A DNA stretch of 39,572 bases from CALESS01 sp964405455 (GCA_964405455.1 CAYOOA010000016.1:1-39572), one strand, 5' to 3'. Positions 1 to 8,423 are shown, counted from the stretch's first letter. Numbers and translations: made by a program. Notes: a model not told the origin generated them from the sequence alone.

Positions 1-95
1 TTATCGCCCAAAAGCACCAATAACCGCCTGGGCAAATCCAATTCCAGGCGGGTGAAGGCGCGGAAATCTGACAGGGCGATTCGTTTCAGGTACAT
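1..95 (-). CDS. recF: RecF, DNA replication/repair protein (N-terminal fragment)
   Basis: An ATG at 95-93 on the minus strand opens a frame that runs off the left edge after 31 codons. The peptide begins MYLKRIALSDFRAFTRLELD and continues to LVLLGD. That matches the start of RecF, where a first beta strand (LxxLxLxxFRNY) leads into the Walker A loop (GxNGxGKT), which would lie just beyond the edge. RecF is an SMC-like ATPase that loads RecA at single-strand gaps. The ATG is one base beyond the def stop codon, so the two genes are probably co-transcribed and translationally coupled. RecF is inferred from this short N-terminus and from family knowledge; another SMC/ABC-type ATPase is possible but less likely. 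Confidence 0.72.
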   Translation of the reverse strand, partial: MYLKRIALSDFRAFTRLELDLPRRLLVLLGD

Positions 96-96
96 C

Positions 97-606
97 CTAA
101 TCCAGGACGGTGGATTCTTCTTCCGGGGTAGGCTTCCAGACGCGGGTGGCGCGGTCGGTGAAAACCACGCCGTCCAGGTGATCAATTTCGTGCTGGAAAA
201 TGCGCGCTTTCCAGCCTGCCAGCTTGTACTTGACTGGTTTGCCAAAACGGTTCTGTCCTTTGACGATGATTTCCACATGCCGTTCAACCTCGCCAATCAG
301 GCCGGGAACAGACAGGCAGCCCTCAATACCATTAACTTTCTCTTCGCTGGCTGCGACGATTTCCGGGTTGATGACTGCGTAGAGCTTCTTGGGGGCATCC
401 TCATCATCATCCTCACCATACTCGACCACGATCAAGCGGATGGGCAGTCCGACCTGCGGAGCTGCCAGGCCCACGCCGGGGGCATCCCGCATGGTTTCGA
501 CCATGTTATCGACCAGCATCAACAAGTCCTTATCAAAATTGGTGATCCGGTTGGCCTTGCGGCGCAGGACCGGCGCAGGAATTTTGACAATTTCTAATTT
601 CGCCAT
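97..606 (-). CDS. def: Peptide deformylase
   Basis: This 169-residue protein removes the N-formyl group from the initiator methionine of new polypeptides. All three metal-site motifs of the family are visible: GVGLAAPQ (motif I), EGCLS (motif II, metal-binding Cys) and HEIDH within QHEIDHLDG (motif III, two His and the catalytic Glu). Length is normal for the family. Translation starts at an ATG preceded by a GAGG sequence about nine bases upstream. A TACAAT -10-like box lies about 40 bases upstream, so the gene may have its own promoter. The usual partner fmt is not adjacent; recF follows instead, one base after the stop. Confidence 0.96.
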   Translation of the reverse strand: MAKLEIVKIPAPVLRRKANRITNFDKDLLMLVDNMVETMRDAPGVGLAAPQVGLPIRLIVVEYGEDDDEDAPKKLYAVINPEIVAASEEKVNGIEGCLSVPGLIGEVERHVEIIVKGQNRFGKPVKYKLAGWKARIFQHEIDHLDGVVFTDRATRVWKPTPEEESTVLD

Positions 607-642
607 ATTTCTATACCTCGGTTCTATTTCTATCGGAACGCT

Positions 643-648
643 ATTGTA
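643..648 (-). promoter_or_regulatory. Possible -10 box upstream of def
   Basis: TACAAT on the minus strand, about 37 bases before the def start codon. No good -35 element is seen, so the call is weak. On the same strand just upstream, around 665-692, an imperfect GGTCC/GGACC stem-loop without a clear U-run could partly end the preceding transcript. Confidence 0.3.
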
Positions 649-692
649 CCCTTAATCAGGATCACGGTCCACTTGTAATTGTGGAGCGGACC

Positions 693-2423
693 TTATTCAT
701 CGCTGTCTTCGTTATTTTCTTCATCATCTTCGTAATATTCAATCTCATCATCGACGGGTTCGTATTCGTCATCCAGCGGTTGGGCTGCAATCACATCCTG
801 CTCGGTGACGCCCTCGTTGAGAACGAAGAAATCGGCAATATCGTTCCACTGGCTCATCCGGTTGGACTGGCGTTCCTGGCGGGTCTTCTCCGCCAGGCGG
901 TGGAAAATTTCGCGCTGTACCAGCGACGGGTTGTAGACATTATCGAAAGTGAATTCCTCTTCACCCACGCGGAGGTAGACTGTGCCAAAATTCAAAATCA
1001 GGCCGATGAAACCGATCCGTTCAAATTCTACGGACAAAATGTTTTTGATCATGGCAGTTCGGCGCTGCTCGGTACCGAGCGGTTTTTTGTAAATATCAAT
1101 AATCTGCTCATCGGTGATGATGTACAGGTCATTGGCCCAATCGGCATATTGATACAGCCACCAAAGGCCAACCAGCAGGATGAAGAATAAAAGCACACCG
1201 AGGGCTGTTCCGAGGGGGATGGTTGTTAAGAGTCCGGCCAGGCGCAGTACCAGGCTGACGACCAGCAAGAGCAACACGATCGTGGGGGCAAGGAGTTTCT
1301 TGATCAGGATGAACCAGTGGGTGCGGTAGATCAGCGCGCCATTATGCTCAATGTGCATGCGCAGGAAGAAATTGAGCCAGTTGGGGATGGTGCCACTCTT
1401 TACCTGGGCGGGAGGAGCCGACGGGCGGGGCCGCCTGGAGGCTGGCTGGCGCAGGGCTTCCCGGCGTTGTTCAAGGAGCTTGCGTTTACGCTCCTGTTCA
1501 GCCTGGGAGAACTGCATTTTGACGCGGGCCACCTGGTCTTCAATCAGGGCGATCACCTCGCGCGGGTGATCCACGTTGGGCAGGACCATGGAGAAGGAAT
1601 AAGTCCGTACGATGACATCTCCAAAATCCAATTGTCGGCCCCAGAACCCGGTGGTGGTTTGTTCGGAAAGGACGGCATCCAGCGGCACTTCCTGGCGGCT
1701 TTCATAGATCAGGATGACCCGTTCCTGGAATAGGACGCGCTGATTGGTGATGATCGAATAATCGTTGGACCAATCCACGTAGTTCCAAATGATCAGGCCA
1801 GCGAAAAACAGGATATCCAATCCCAGCAGGATGCCAAACAGGGTGCTCGCACTCGGAATTTGCAGGAGCAGGAAAAGAAACAGCGGGACGGTCAGGACAG
1901 CCAACAGGATGGGAATGATCAAACGCAGCCAGAGAAAAAAAGCCGAGCGCCGGGCGATATAAAATACGGCCTCGCCGGGGTTGCGCCAGGATTGATTCAC
2001 GGTGGAGGTAAGGTGGTAACTTTCGTGCAGGATGTGGACGCCCAGTCGCAAGACCGGGAAACTTTGCATGAATTCCTGCAATTGCGTGCTTTCAAATTCG
2101 AGCAGGATGCAATTTTCGGCCGCCTTTGCAGAAAAGAGGCGGCGAGCCCCGCTGCGCACGGCTTCCAGTCCGAAGTGATCGCCCACATCCAGGGTGGCCA
2201 TTTCTTCCAGGTCGTCACCCTTGCCGCGGGTAAGATTGACTTTGCCGCTGAAGACCATATAAATGGAATAGCCTTCTTCCCCCTCGTCGCAAATTGTTTC
2301 TCCCTGCTTGTACTCAACAGGCTGAATTTTTTCAACCACCTGGTCCAATTCCGCCGGGGCAAGCCGGCGGAAGGGGTAGATGGCTTGCAATAGTTCCACA
2401 ATTTGATCGCGTTCGACGGGCAT
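693..2423 (-). CDS. Membrane protein with cyclic-nucleotide-binding domain and two bacterial PH domains
   Basis: This 576-residue protein has a mosaic layout. Residues 12-130 form a cNMP-binding (CAP/Crp-type) beta roll. It lacks the usual phosphate-cassette spacing: the FGLEA segment has its Glu shifted, so ligand binding is uncertain. Two hydrophobic segments (about 160-189 and 194-215) lead into a bacterial PH-like domain (217-295, with WSNDYSIITNQRV). A charged, probably coiled segment follows (296-330). A second hydrophobic pair (372-397, 403-425) leads into a second PH-like domain (429-505, with WANDLYIITDEQI). The last 28 residues are almost all Asp/Glu. The PH repeats resemble the bPH2/DUF304 group in architecture. 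A regulatory membrane sensor is plausible, but its function is unknown. The start ATG has no clear ribosome binding site and lies 6 bases after a -10 box. Confidence 0.85.
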   Translation of the reverse strand: MPVERDQIVELLQAIYPFRRLAPAELDQVVEKIQPVEYKQGETICDEGEEGYSIYMVFSGKVNLTRGKGDDLEEMATLDVGDHFGLEAVRSGARRLFSAKAAENCILLEFESTQLQEFMQSFPVLRLGVHILHESYHLTSTVNQSWRNPGEAVFYIARRSAFFLWLRLIIPILLAVLTVPLFLFLLLQIPSASTLFGILLGLDILFFAGLIIWNYVDWSNDYSIITNQRVLFQERVILIYESRQEVPLDAVLSEQTTTGFWGRQLDFGDVIVRTYSFSMVLPNVDHPREVIALIEDQVARVKMQFSQAEQERKRKLLEQRREALRQPASRRPRPSAPPAQVKSGTIPNWLNFFLRMHIEHNGALIYRTHWFILIKKLLAPTIVLLLLVVSLVLRLAGLLTTIPLGTALGVLLFFILLVGLWWLYQYADWANDLYIITDEQIIDIYKKPLGTEQRRTAMIKNILSVEFERIGFIGLILNFGTVYLRVGEEEFTFDNVYNPSLVQREIFHRLAEKTRQERQSNRMSQWNDIADFFVLNEGVTEQDVIAAQPLDDEYEPVDDEIEYYEDDEENNEDSDE

Positions 2424-2429
2424 AAAGAT

Positions 2430-2435
2430 AGTATA
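2430..2435 (-). promoter_or_regulatory. -10 box placed for a leaderless transcript
   Basis: TATACT on the minus strand ends six bases before the ATG of the cNMP/PH protein at 2423. Transcription would therefore start at or next to the A of the start codon. No Shine-Dalgarno sequence is present, which agrees with a leaderless mRNA. No convincing -35 is visible. Confidence 0.42.
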
Positions 2436-2446
2436 TACCAGAAAAG

Positions 2447-2484
2447 CAGCGAAGATTGCAGTGGATGCGCTGCAATCTTCGCTG
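2447..2484 (-). terminator. Rho-independent terminator after the lipoprotein gene
   Basis: A perfect 15-bp stem (2447-2461 with 2470-2484) closes an 8-base loop. Read on the minus strand, the hairpin is followed by CTTTTCTGG, a short U-run. It lies just beyond the end of the small lipoprotein gene and ahead of the promoter of the cNMP/PH gene, so it separates the clpC-lipoprotein unit from the next one. Confidence 0.75.
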
Positions 2485-2510
2485 TGATAAGATGGAGATT
2501 TGTGTCCGGC

Positions 2511-3008
2511 TTAGGGCACGTCGATCTGGCCGATGACCTGACCGTTCACCTCCACCGGATAGGAACCAGTGGTGAAAGTGCCCAGGGTGAGTGTGCCGGT
2601 GAAGGCTTGCAATACCTGGGTGCACATCTGGTTCGGGTCCGCCACCGAATATAGTTCAACGACAACCTTGTGGTTGGCATCCGTTGCAGCAACGGCCCCG
2701 CGGATCTGGTTGCAGGGGGTGGGGAGCGAGCCGCTCACCTGGAGGGCATATTGGCCGGGGGTGGATTCCTGGGCGACGATATTGAGCGTATCCAGGAAAA
2801 CTTCGCCGCGGCTCAGGTTTTCATCACCAGCCTGGGGACCGGCGATTTCGATCGCCTGGGCTGCGCCGCCAGCCGGGTAGGCTGACGAGGGAACAGCGGT
2901 TGCAGCGGCCGGGGCAGCCGGGTAAGGTTCAGCGGCCGGTTTTGGAGCAGCGTTGCAGGCTGCCAAAAGGATGGCAAACACAATGAGTAGAAGGGTGACC
3001 TGTTTCAA
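2511..3008 (-). CDS. Small secreted lipoprotein of unknown function
   Basis: A 165-residue protein with a lipoprotein signal peptide: a hydrophobic stretch ending in the lipobox LLAAC (Cys18), then an Ala/Pro-rich linker. The C-terminal half (about residues 60-165) is predicted beta-rich with two cysteines (in TPCNQIR and QMCTQVL) that could form a disulfide. It ends in a strand pattern (GSYPVEVNGQVIG) like an immunoglobulin-type sandwich. I recognise no enzyme motif. The start codon is TTG, chosen because it begins a full signal peptide and has GGAG about nine bases upstream. It lies 32 bases downstream of clpC on the same strand, so the two are probably co-transcribed, and a strong terminator follows it. 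Confidence 0.78.
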   Translation of the reverse strand: MKQVTLLLIVFAILLAACNAAPKPAAEPYPAAPAAATAVPSSAYPAGGAAQAIEIAGPQAGDENLSRGEVFLDTLNIVAQESTPGQYALQVSGSLPTPCNQIRGAVAATDANHKVVVELYSVADPNQMCTQVLQAFTGTLTLGTFTTGSYPVEVNGQVIGQIDVP

Positions 3009-3040
3009 TATCGTTTTCTCCAGTGAATAATTTTATACAC

Positions 3041-5506
3041 CTATTGTTCAGCGCTTTCTTCGACCGGTTCAACATGGTCGGTTTTCGTGAAGACAACGGA
3101 TTCGTTTTGAACATCCACCAGCACCGTATCGCCGCGGGAGTATTCACCCGAAAGCAGGCTGACGGAAAGCGGGCTTTCCACGTATTTCTGCAGAGCGCGG
3201 CGCAACGGTCGGGCGCCAAAGGCCGGGTCGTAGCCGACCTGGGCCAGCCATTCGCGGGCTGCCGGGGTGATCTCAACCTTCAGGCCGTGTTCTTCCAGGC
3301 GGGCGCGGATTTCCTGCATCTGCAGGTCAACAATTTCGCGCATCTGCTCCAGGGAAAGCGGTGAGAAGATGATCACTTCATCCACCCGGTTCAAGAATTC
3401 CGGCCGGAAGGTGGATTTGAGAGCCTTGGAGATCTTCTCATGGGCCTGGCGTTCCTCTGCATTGGCAGAACCTTGCAGGAAGCCCAGTGTGCCTCCCTGG
3501 CGCACAAACTCGGTACCCAGGTTGCTGGTCATGATCAGCACGGTGTTGCGGAAATCGACCACGCGCCCCTGCCCGTCGGTCAGGCGGCCGTCATCCAGGA
3601 TTTGCAGCAGCGCATTCCAGACTTCCGGGTGGGCTTTCTCGATTTCATCGAACAGGATCACCCGGTAGGGGCGGCGGCGGACGGCTTCAGTTAACTGGCC
3701 GCCTTCCTCGTAACCAACATAACCCGGAGGCGCCCCAAACAGGCGCGAAACGGTATGCTGCTCGCGGTATTCGCTCATATCCAGCCGGACCATGGCCTCT
3801 TCATCACCAAACATGAACTCGGCCAGGGCACGGGCCAACTCAGTCTTTCCCACACCGGATGGGCCAATAAAGATGAAGGAACCAATCGGGCGGCGCGGAT
3901 CTTTCAAACCGCTGCGGGCCCGGCGGATGGCATCCGCTATGGCGTGGATGGCTTCCTCCTGGCCGATGATACGCTCGTGCAGGCGGGCTTCCATTGTCAG
4001 CAGCCGTTCGGCCTCGGTTTCCATCATCTGGTTGACGGGAATGCCCGTCCACTGGGAGATGACCTGGGCGATATCATCCACATCGACTACTTCGTCCAGT
4101 TCATGCTCCTGAGACCAGGCATCCCGGGCCTGGTTAAATTCGGATTCCAGGCGCAATCGGTCGGCTTTCTTGCGGGCGGCGCGCTCGTAATCGCGCTCCA
4201 GGCCGGCCTGTTCCTCCTCGGCCATCAGGCGGTCGAGGTCGGTTTTCATCTGCTTCAATTCCGGCGGCAGCGAATACAACGCCACGCGCAGCTTGGCGGC
4301 AGCTTCATCCATCAGGTCAATGGCCTTATCCGGCAGGCGCCGGTCGGTGACGTAGCGGGCGGAAAGCCGCACGGCTGCCACCAGGGCATCATCCGAGAAA
4401 CGCACCTTGTGGTGGGCTTCGTAGCGGTCGCGCAATCCGCGCAGCATCTGGATGGTATCCTCGACAGTCGGCTCATCCACGAAAACCGGCGCAAAACGGC
4501 GCTCCAGGGCGGCATCCTTTTCGATGTATTTATGGAATTCATCCAGGGTGGTGGCACCGATGCACTGTAATTCGCCGCGGGCCAGGGCTGGTTTGAGCAT
4601 GTTGGAGGCATCCATGGCGCCCTGGGCGGCGCCGGCTCCGACGACCGTGTGCAATTCGTCGATGAAAAGGATGATCTCACCCTCGGCGCGCTGGACTTCC
4701 TCGATGGCAGCTTTCAAACGCTCCTCAAATTCGCCGCGGAAGCGGGAACCGGCGATCATGGCTCCCAGGTCCAGCGCCAGGACGCGCTTGCCGATCAGGA
4801 TTTCCGGGACGTCGTTGCGGGCGATCTTCTGCGCCAGGCCTTCGACAATGGCAGTCTTACCCACGCCGGCCTCACCGATCAGCACCGGGTTGTTCTTGGT
4901 GCGGCGGGAGAGGATCTGCATGACGCGCAGGATTTCATTATCACGCCCGATGACCGGGTCCAGCTTGCCCTCGCGGGCCAGTTGAGTCAAATCGCGGGAG
5001 TATTTTTCCAGAGTGCGGTAGCGGGTTTCCGCCTGCGGGTCTGTAACGCGCTGGCCGCCGCGCATCTGTTGAATGGCCTCGAAAACGCGGTCTCGCGAAA
5101 GCCCGGCGCCTTCCAGCAGGCGGGCGGCCGGGGTGTTTTTCTCACTCAAGATGGCCAGGAACAGGTGCTCGGTGGAAATATATTCGTCCTTCAGCTTGCT
5201 GGCTTCTTCATTGGCCAGGTCAATCACCCGCTTGACCCGCGGCGTGATGAAAATCTGCCCGGCGCCGCCGCCAAAAATGCTGGCCTTGGGGCTGGTGCGC
5301 AGGATGTAATCCAGCCGTTCGGCCAGGGCATTGGCATCCACTTTCAGAAACTCGAGAATCTGGGGAATTACGCCCTGGGGCTGCTCGATCAGGGCGAGCA
5401 GTAAATGCTCGGTGTCGATCTGGTTATGCCCGTAGCGTTGGATGATCTCCGCGGCGCGTTGGGCGGCTTCCTGGGCGCGTTCAGTAAAACGATCAAATCG
5501 CATCAT
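3041..5506 (-). CDS. clpC: ClpC-type AAA+ unfoldase (Clp protease ATP-binding subunit)
   Basis: An 821-residue Hsp100 protein. It has the double Clp-N repeat (1-145) and a first AAA+ module with Walker A GEAGVGKT (211-218) and Walker B ILFIDE (about 279-284). A short middle domain (about 412-470) follows, then a second AAA+ module with Walker A GPSGVGKT (548-555) and Walker B VILFDE (616-621). The middle domain is of ClpC size, far shorter than the long coiled coil of ClpB. An LGF tripeptide at 674-676 lies where ClpP-binding loops carry [LIV]GF. It should therefore feed substrates to ClpP, which is not in this window. No McsA, McsB or CtsR gene is adjacent. The start (ATG ATG) has AAAGG upstream. 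Confidence 0.95.
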   Translation of the reverse strand: MMRFDRFTERAQEAAQRAAEIIQRYGHNQIDTEHLLLALIEQPQGVIPQILEFLKVDANALAERLDYILRTSPKASIFGGGAGQIFITPRVKRVIDLANEEASKLKDEYISTEHLFLAILSEKNTPAARLLEGAGLSRDRVFEAIQQMRGGQRVTDPQAETRYRTLEKYSRDLTQLAREGKLDPVIGRDNEILRVMQILSRRTKNNPVLIGEAGVGKTAIVEGLAQKIARNDVPEILIGKRVLALDLGAMIAGSRFRGEFEERLKAAIEEVQRAEGEIILFIDELHTVVGAGAAQGAMDASNMLKPALARGELQCIGATTLDEFHKYIEKDAALERRFAPVFVDEPTVEDTIQMLRGLRDRYEAHHKVRFSDDALVAAVRLSARYVTDRRLPDKAIDLMDEAAAKLRVALYSLPPELKQMKTDLDRLMAEEEQAGLERDYERAARKKADRLRLESEFNQARDAWSQEHELDEVVDVDDIAQVISQWTGIPVNQMMETEAERLLTMEARLHERIIGQEEAIHAIADAIRRARSGLKDPRRPIGSFIFIGPSGVGKTELARALAEFMFGDEEAMVRLDMSEYREQHTVSRLFGAPPGYVGYEEGGQLTEAVRRRPYRVILFDEIEKAHPEVWNALLQILDDGRLTDGQGRVVDFRNTVLIMTSNLGTEFVRQGGTLGFLQGSANAEERQAHEKISKALKSTFRPEFLNRVDEVIIFSPLSLEQMREIVDLQMQEIRARLEEHGLKVEITPAAREWLAQVGYDPAFGARPLRRALQKYVESPLSVSLLSGEYSRGDTVLVDVQNESVVFTKTDHVEPVEESAEQ

Positions 5507-5544
5507 AGGTAAGTAGCCTTTCGAATCAAAAAGATCCTGGTAGG

Positions 5545-5550
5545 ATTATA
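5545..5550 (-). promoter_or_regulatory. Probable -10 box for clpC
   Basis: A perfect TATAAT on the minus strand lies about 38 bases upstream of the clpC start codon, which leaves a leader of about 30 bases. The -35 region is poor. I see no CIRCE-type or CtsR-type inverted repeat, so how stress regulates it, if at all, cannot be read from the sequence. Confidence 0.42.
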
Positions 5551-5648
5551 GCATCCAAAAGGTTAATAATATGCTTACAAGGTGTTAGAAGAATGTTAGA
5601 ACCGGAAGTGCAAGAACGGGGCCGGGGTAGATAAGGATAGTGTAGAAT

Positions 5649-6638
5649 ATGTCTATGTCCGAAATTTACATCCCAGCCACAACCCCGCCTGCTGCATTAC
5701 CCATCCGCAAAGTGAACCCGGATACGGATTTTGAGCAAATCGCCAATTTGATCGAAATTTGCTTTGGAGCACAGATGGATGAGGACGGCCAGGAATACCT
5801 GCGCCAGATCCGCCGGGCGGCAAAAAACAAAAATTATCTCAACTGGGTACGTGGGAGTAATGAATGGGTGCAACTGCCGCTGCACGGTTACGTCTACCTG
5901 GAGGGGGAGCGAATCATTGGCAACGTTACCCTGGTGCCGTTCCAGAAATCTGGCAAGTGGGTGTACCTGATTTGCAATGTGGCTGTGCACCCGGAGTTCC
6001 GCCAGCGCGGGATCGGGCGGATCCTGACCCGCCAGGGACTGGAGCACATCCGGCAACAAAAAGCCTCAGCGGCCTGGCTGCAGGTTCGCGAGGACAACCT
6101 GCCGGCCATTCACCTGTATGAAACGGAGGGGTTCCAGCCCCGGGCTGTTCGCACACTGTGGAGGAACCGGCCGGAAACTGACCTTGTCCCTGATCCGATA
6201 CCCGGGCTGAACATTCAACTGCGCCGGCGGAAGGATTGGCCGCTGCAAAAAGATTGGCTGGAGCACACCTATCCGGACGTGGTGGCATGGAACCTGCCGT
6301 TCAGGGCGGACGCATTTGCCCCGGGCATCTGGAAGCAGCTGGTTTATTACGTTCGCGGCGACCGAGTGGAAAACTGGGTTGCCCGGCGGGATAACGAGAC
6401 GGTTGGTGCAGTCAGCTGGAGCGAGTCGCCTTATCCGATGGAATCCATCTGGCCGGTGGTGAAGAACCCGGAGGATCAACCAACCCTGGAAGCCCTGCTG
6501 CGCTTCATGCGCTCGCGCATCCCGCGTCGCCACCCGGTAACCGTAAATTATCCCGCCGGCCTGGGCGAGGAAGCCTTCACCCGCGCCGGTTACAGCAAGC
6601 AAAACACCTTGATCTGGATGGAGGAAATTATCGTATAA
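5649..6638 (+). CDS. GNAT-family N-acetyltransferase, tandem GNAT fold
   Basis: This 329-residue protein is about twice the length of a single GNAT domain. The N-terminal domain (about 18-165) has the acetyl-CoA-binding signature: a VAVHPEFRQRGIGRILTRQG segment (motif A, with R/QxxGxG/A at QRGIG), then an LYETEGF motif B. The C-terminal half (about 175-329) has no clear pyrophosphate loop but ends in a GNAT-like strand order (EEAFTRAGYSKQNTLIWMEE), so it is probably a degenerate second domain. The substrate is unknown. The start is ambiguous. The ATG at 5649 has an AAGGA about 12 bases upstream. A second ATG at 5655 lies six bases after TAGAAT and would suit a leaderless mRNA. The gene is divergent from clpC. 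Confidence 0.85.
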   Translation: MSMSEIYIPATTPPAALPIRKVNPDTDFEQIANLIEICFGAQMDEDGQEYLRQIRRAAKNKNYLNWVRGSNEWVQLPLHGYVYLEGERIIGNVTLVPFQKSGKWVYLICNVAVHPEFRQRGIGRILTRQGLEHIRQQKASAAWLQVREDNLPAIHLYETEGFQPRAVRTLWRNRPETDLVPDPIPGLNIQLRRRKDWPLQKDWLEHTYPDVVAWNLPFRADAFAPGIWKQLVYYVRGDRVENWVARRDNETVGAVSWSESPYPMESIWPVVKNPEDQPTLEALLRFMRSRIPRRHPVTVNYPAGLGEEAFTRAGYSKQNTLIWMEEIIV

Positions 6639-6698
6639 GGTGTCTTGGCTGCAACTGAAGACCGGATTTGACGTATATACAAACAAGGAGAAAAAACC

Positions 6699-7070
6699 AT
6701 GAAACGATTTTTGATTAAGCTCGCGATCAATGCGGTTGCATTGTATGTTGCTGTATTTCTCTTGCAGAATAATGGGATCACCCCCCAGACCAACAACTGG
6801 CTGGATTTCATCTGGCTGGCGCTGATATTTGGGGCTGTCAATGCCTTCCTGGGTCCCGTGGTCAAATCAGTGGGTTGCCCGGTCATCATCCTGACCCTGG
6901 GGTTGGGCACCATCCTGGTAAATGCCCTGCTGTTCTGGCTTTCCGGCCTGATTGGCACCTATTTCAGCATTGGTTTTACCACCACCTTCTGGGGTGCCAT
7001 CCTGGGCGCATTGATCGTGTCTGTGGTTAGTTTTATCCTCAGCACGTTGTTCGGTGTGAACCGCCGCTAA
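6699..7070 (+). CDS. Phage holin family 4 / YvlD-like small membrane protein
   Basis: A 123-residue protein made almost wholly of four hydrophobic helices (about 6-24, 36-55, 62-83 and 90-115). It has the spaced glycines and the FGAVNAFLGPVVK segment typical of the PF04020 (YvlD/holin superfamily 4) proteins. Despite the family name, these are chromosomal membrane proteins of unclear function, and nothing nearby is phage-like. The ATG has a good AAGGAG ribosome binding site eight bases upstream. It is followed by a terminator shared with the convergent M50 peptidase gene. Confidence 0.85.
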   Translation: MKRFLIKLAINAVALYVAVFLLQNNGITPQTNNWLDFIWLALIFGAVNAFLGPVVKSVGCPVIILTLGLGTILVNALLFWLSGLIGTYFSIGFTTTFWGAILGALIVSVVSFILSTLFGVNRR

Positions 7071-7167
7071 TTTTAAGCCGTGGAATTTCCTGGTCGTTCT
7101 GGCCTCCAGGCTGGAACCGACAGGGAATACCTGGTTTGCGTCAACCAGAATAGCGAATTAAAACGAA

Positions 7168-7194
7168 CACCGGCCTGTGATTAGCAGGCCGGTG
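7168..7194. terminator. Bidirectional terminator between convergent genes
   Basis: A perfect 10-bp GC-rich stem (7168-7177 with 7185-7194) with a 7-base loop. It is followed by CTTTCAATT on the plus strand and TCGTTTTAATT on the minus strand. It lies between the plus-strand YvlD-like gene and the minus-strand peptidase gene and can serve both. Confidence 0.72.
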
Positions 7195-7214
7195 CTTTCA
7201 ATTCTCGATAGTCC

Positions 7215-8423
7215 TTATTGAACCACGACGAGTGGAACCGGGATGAAAACCAGCAGGAAGATGATCAATGCCAGGATGGCCAATGCCTTGCGTTTGCCAT
7301 CCAATTCGGTGATTTGATCAAGCGGTTCGGCATAACTGCGGCCGAGCAGGAAGATCAGGGCGACCCACAGCCACCAGCCGCTCCAGAAAAAGCCCAGGCC
7401 AAAAAGGATCACCAGGATGACCGGGAACAGTCGGGCGGCATTCTTGCGACCGAGCAGCACGTAGATCATGTGGCCGCCATCCAATTGGCCGGCCGGGATC
7501 AGGTTCATGGCTGTGACCAGGATACCCGCCCAACCTGCCCAGGCCACCGGGTGGATCATCACATCCAATCCGCCCAGGGGGACCGGGGTGCCGGTGAAGA
7601 AATAGCGCAGCCAGTAAAGCAGCGGGGGCAAGCTGCCAAAGCTGGTGGGTTGGGGCAGCCACTTGCCGAAGACCAGGAACTTCATTAACAAGTACAGGAT
7701 GGAATTGCCTTCCAGGGTGAAAGCTGTGCCGGGTTGCAGGGAGATCGGATCCAATTTGGAGAGCGAAAGCCCGATGATGGTGATCGGAATGGCGAAGGCC
7801 AGCCCGGCCAGGGGTCCGGCAATGCCGATATCCAGCAGGTGGCGGCGGTTTTTGGGCGGTTCCTTCATGTTGATGAAAGCACCCATCGTCCCGAAGGGGC
7901 TGAATGGGAAGGGGATGAAGTAGGGCAGGGTGACATTGACGCCGTGCGCCCGCCCGACAAAATAGTGACCCAGTTCATGCGCACCCAGGATCACGATCAG
8001 GCTGACAGCAAACGGCCAGCCGCGCTCAATCAAGGCCAGTGCAGCCGGGATGATGCCCGCCGGGAGCGGGTCCGAAATGCCAAACAGTGCTCCAGAGATG
8101 AGAACACTAATGATAGTGAGAATGAACAGTACCAGGTTGATGGTCGGGTTGGCCGGCTTGGTAGGATACAGCCCTTCCAGGAGCAGAATGGCGTGGCGGT
8201 CTCCATCCCAGCGGAAGAGGGGGGTGATTTGCAACGGTCTCAGGGCATTCGACAGCTCATCATAGGCAGACGGGACATCTTCACTGCGCAGGCGGCCGCG
8301 GAAACGCAGGGCAAAGTTATCTTTGGGTCCGCCGGTGGTTACGTCCTCCACCGCCATGATGCGCTGGACTAAGGGGGTCACCCGATCAAGCATTGAAGGG
8401 GTGTCAAACGACGGGGTTTCCAT
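7215..8423 (-). CDS. M50 / site-2-type intramembrane metalloprotease
   Basis: A 402-residue multi-spanning membrane protein. An N-terminal soluble domain (about 1-90) precedes the membrane part. The zinc motif HELGH (residues 149-153) lies in one membrane segment. The second S2P motif (NLIPAGQLDGGH), with the third metal ligand Asp, lies about 160 residues later. Such proteases cut transmembrane substrates within the bilayer. The substrate is unknown: no anti-sigma factor gene is adjacent, and no PDZ domain is evident. The frame is open further upstream to 8546, but that extension would translate a tRNA-Sec gene. The ATG at 8423, with AAAGGA about nine bases upstream, is the likely start. The gene lies 33 bases downstream of the tRNA on the same strand, so the two may share a transcript. 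Confidence 0.92.
   Translation of the reverse strand: METPSFDTPSMLDRVTPLVQRIMAVEDVTTGGPKDNFALRFRGRLRSEDVPSAYDELSNALRPLQITPLFRWDGDRHAILLLEGLYPTKPANPTINLVLFILTIISVLISGALFGISDPLPAGIIPAALALIERGWPFAVSLIVILGAHELGHYFVGRAHGVNVTLPYFIPFPFSPFGTMGAFINMKEPPKNRRHLLDIGIAGPLAGLAFAIPITIIGLSLSKLDPISLQPGTAFTLEGNSILYLLMKFLVFGKWLPQPTSFGSLPPLLYWLRYFFTGTPVPLGGLDVMIHPVAWAGWAGILVTAMNLIPAGQLDGGHMIYVLLGRKNAARLFPVILVILFGLGFFWSGWWLWVALIFLLGRSYAEPLDQITELDGKRKALAILALIIFLLVFIPVPLVVVQ

Noticed and set aside
3755..4570. Long plus-strand open frames within clpC and other genes (for example 4649-5404 and 7734-8372)
   Set aside because: They are antisense shadows of GC-rich coding genes, with no recognisable domains or ribosome binding sites.
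5507..5648. CIRCE or CtsR-type operator before clpC
   Set aside because: No matching inverted or direct heptamer repeat is present; the GTTAGAA repeats there are too short and on the GNAT side.
6699..7070. Prophage remnant, because of the holin family name
   Set aside because: PF04020 proteins are common chromosomal membrane proteins and no phage gene is nearby.
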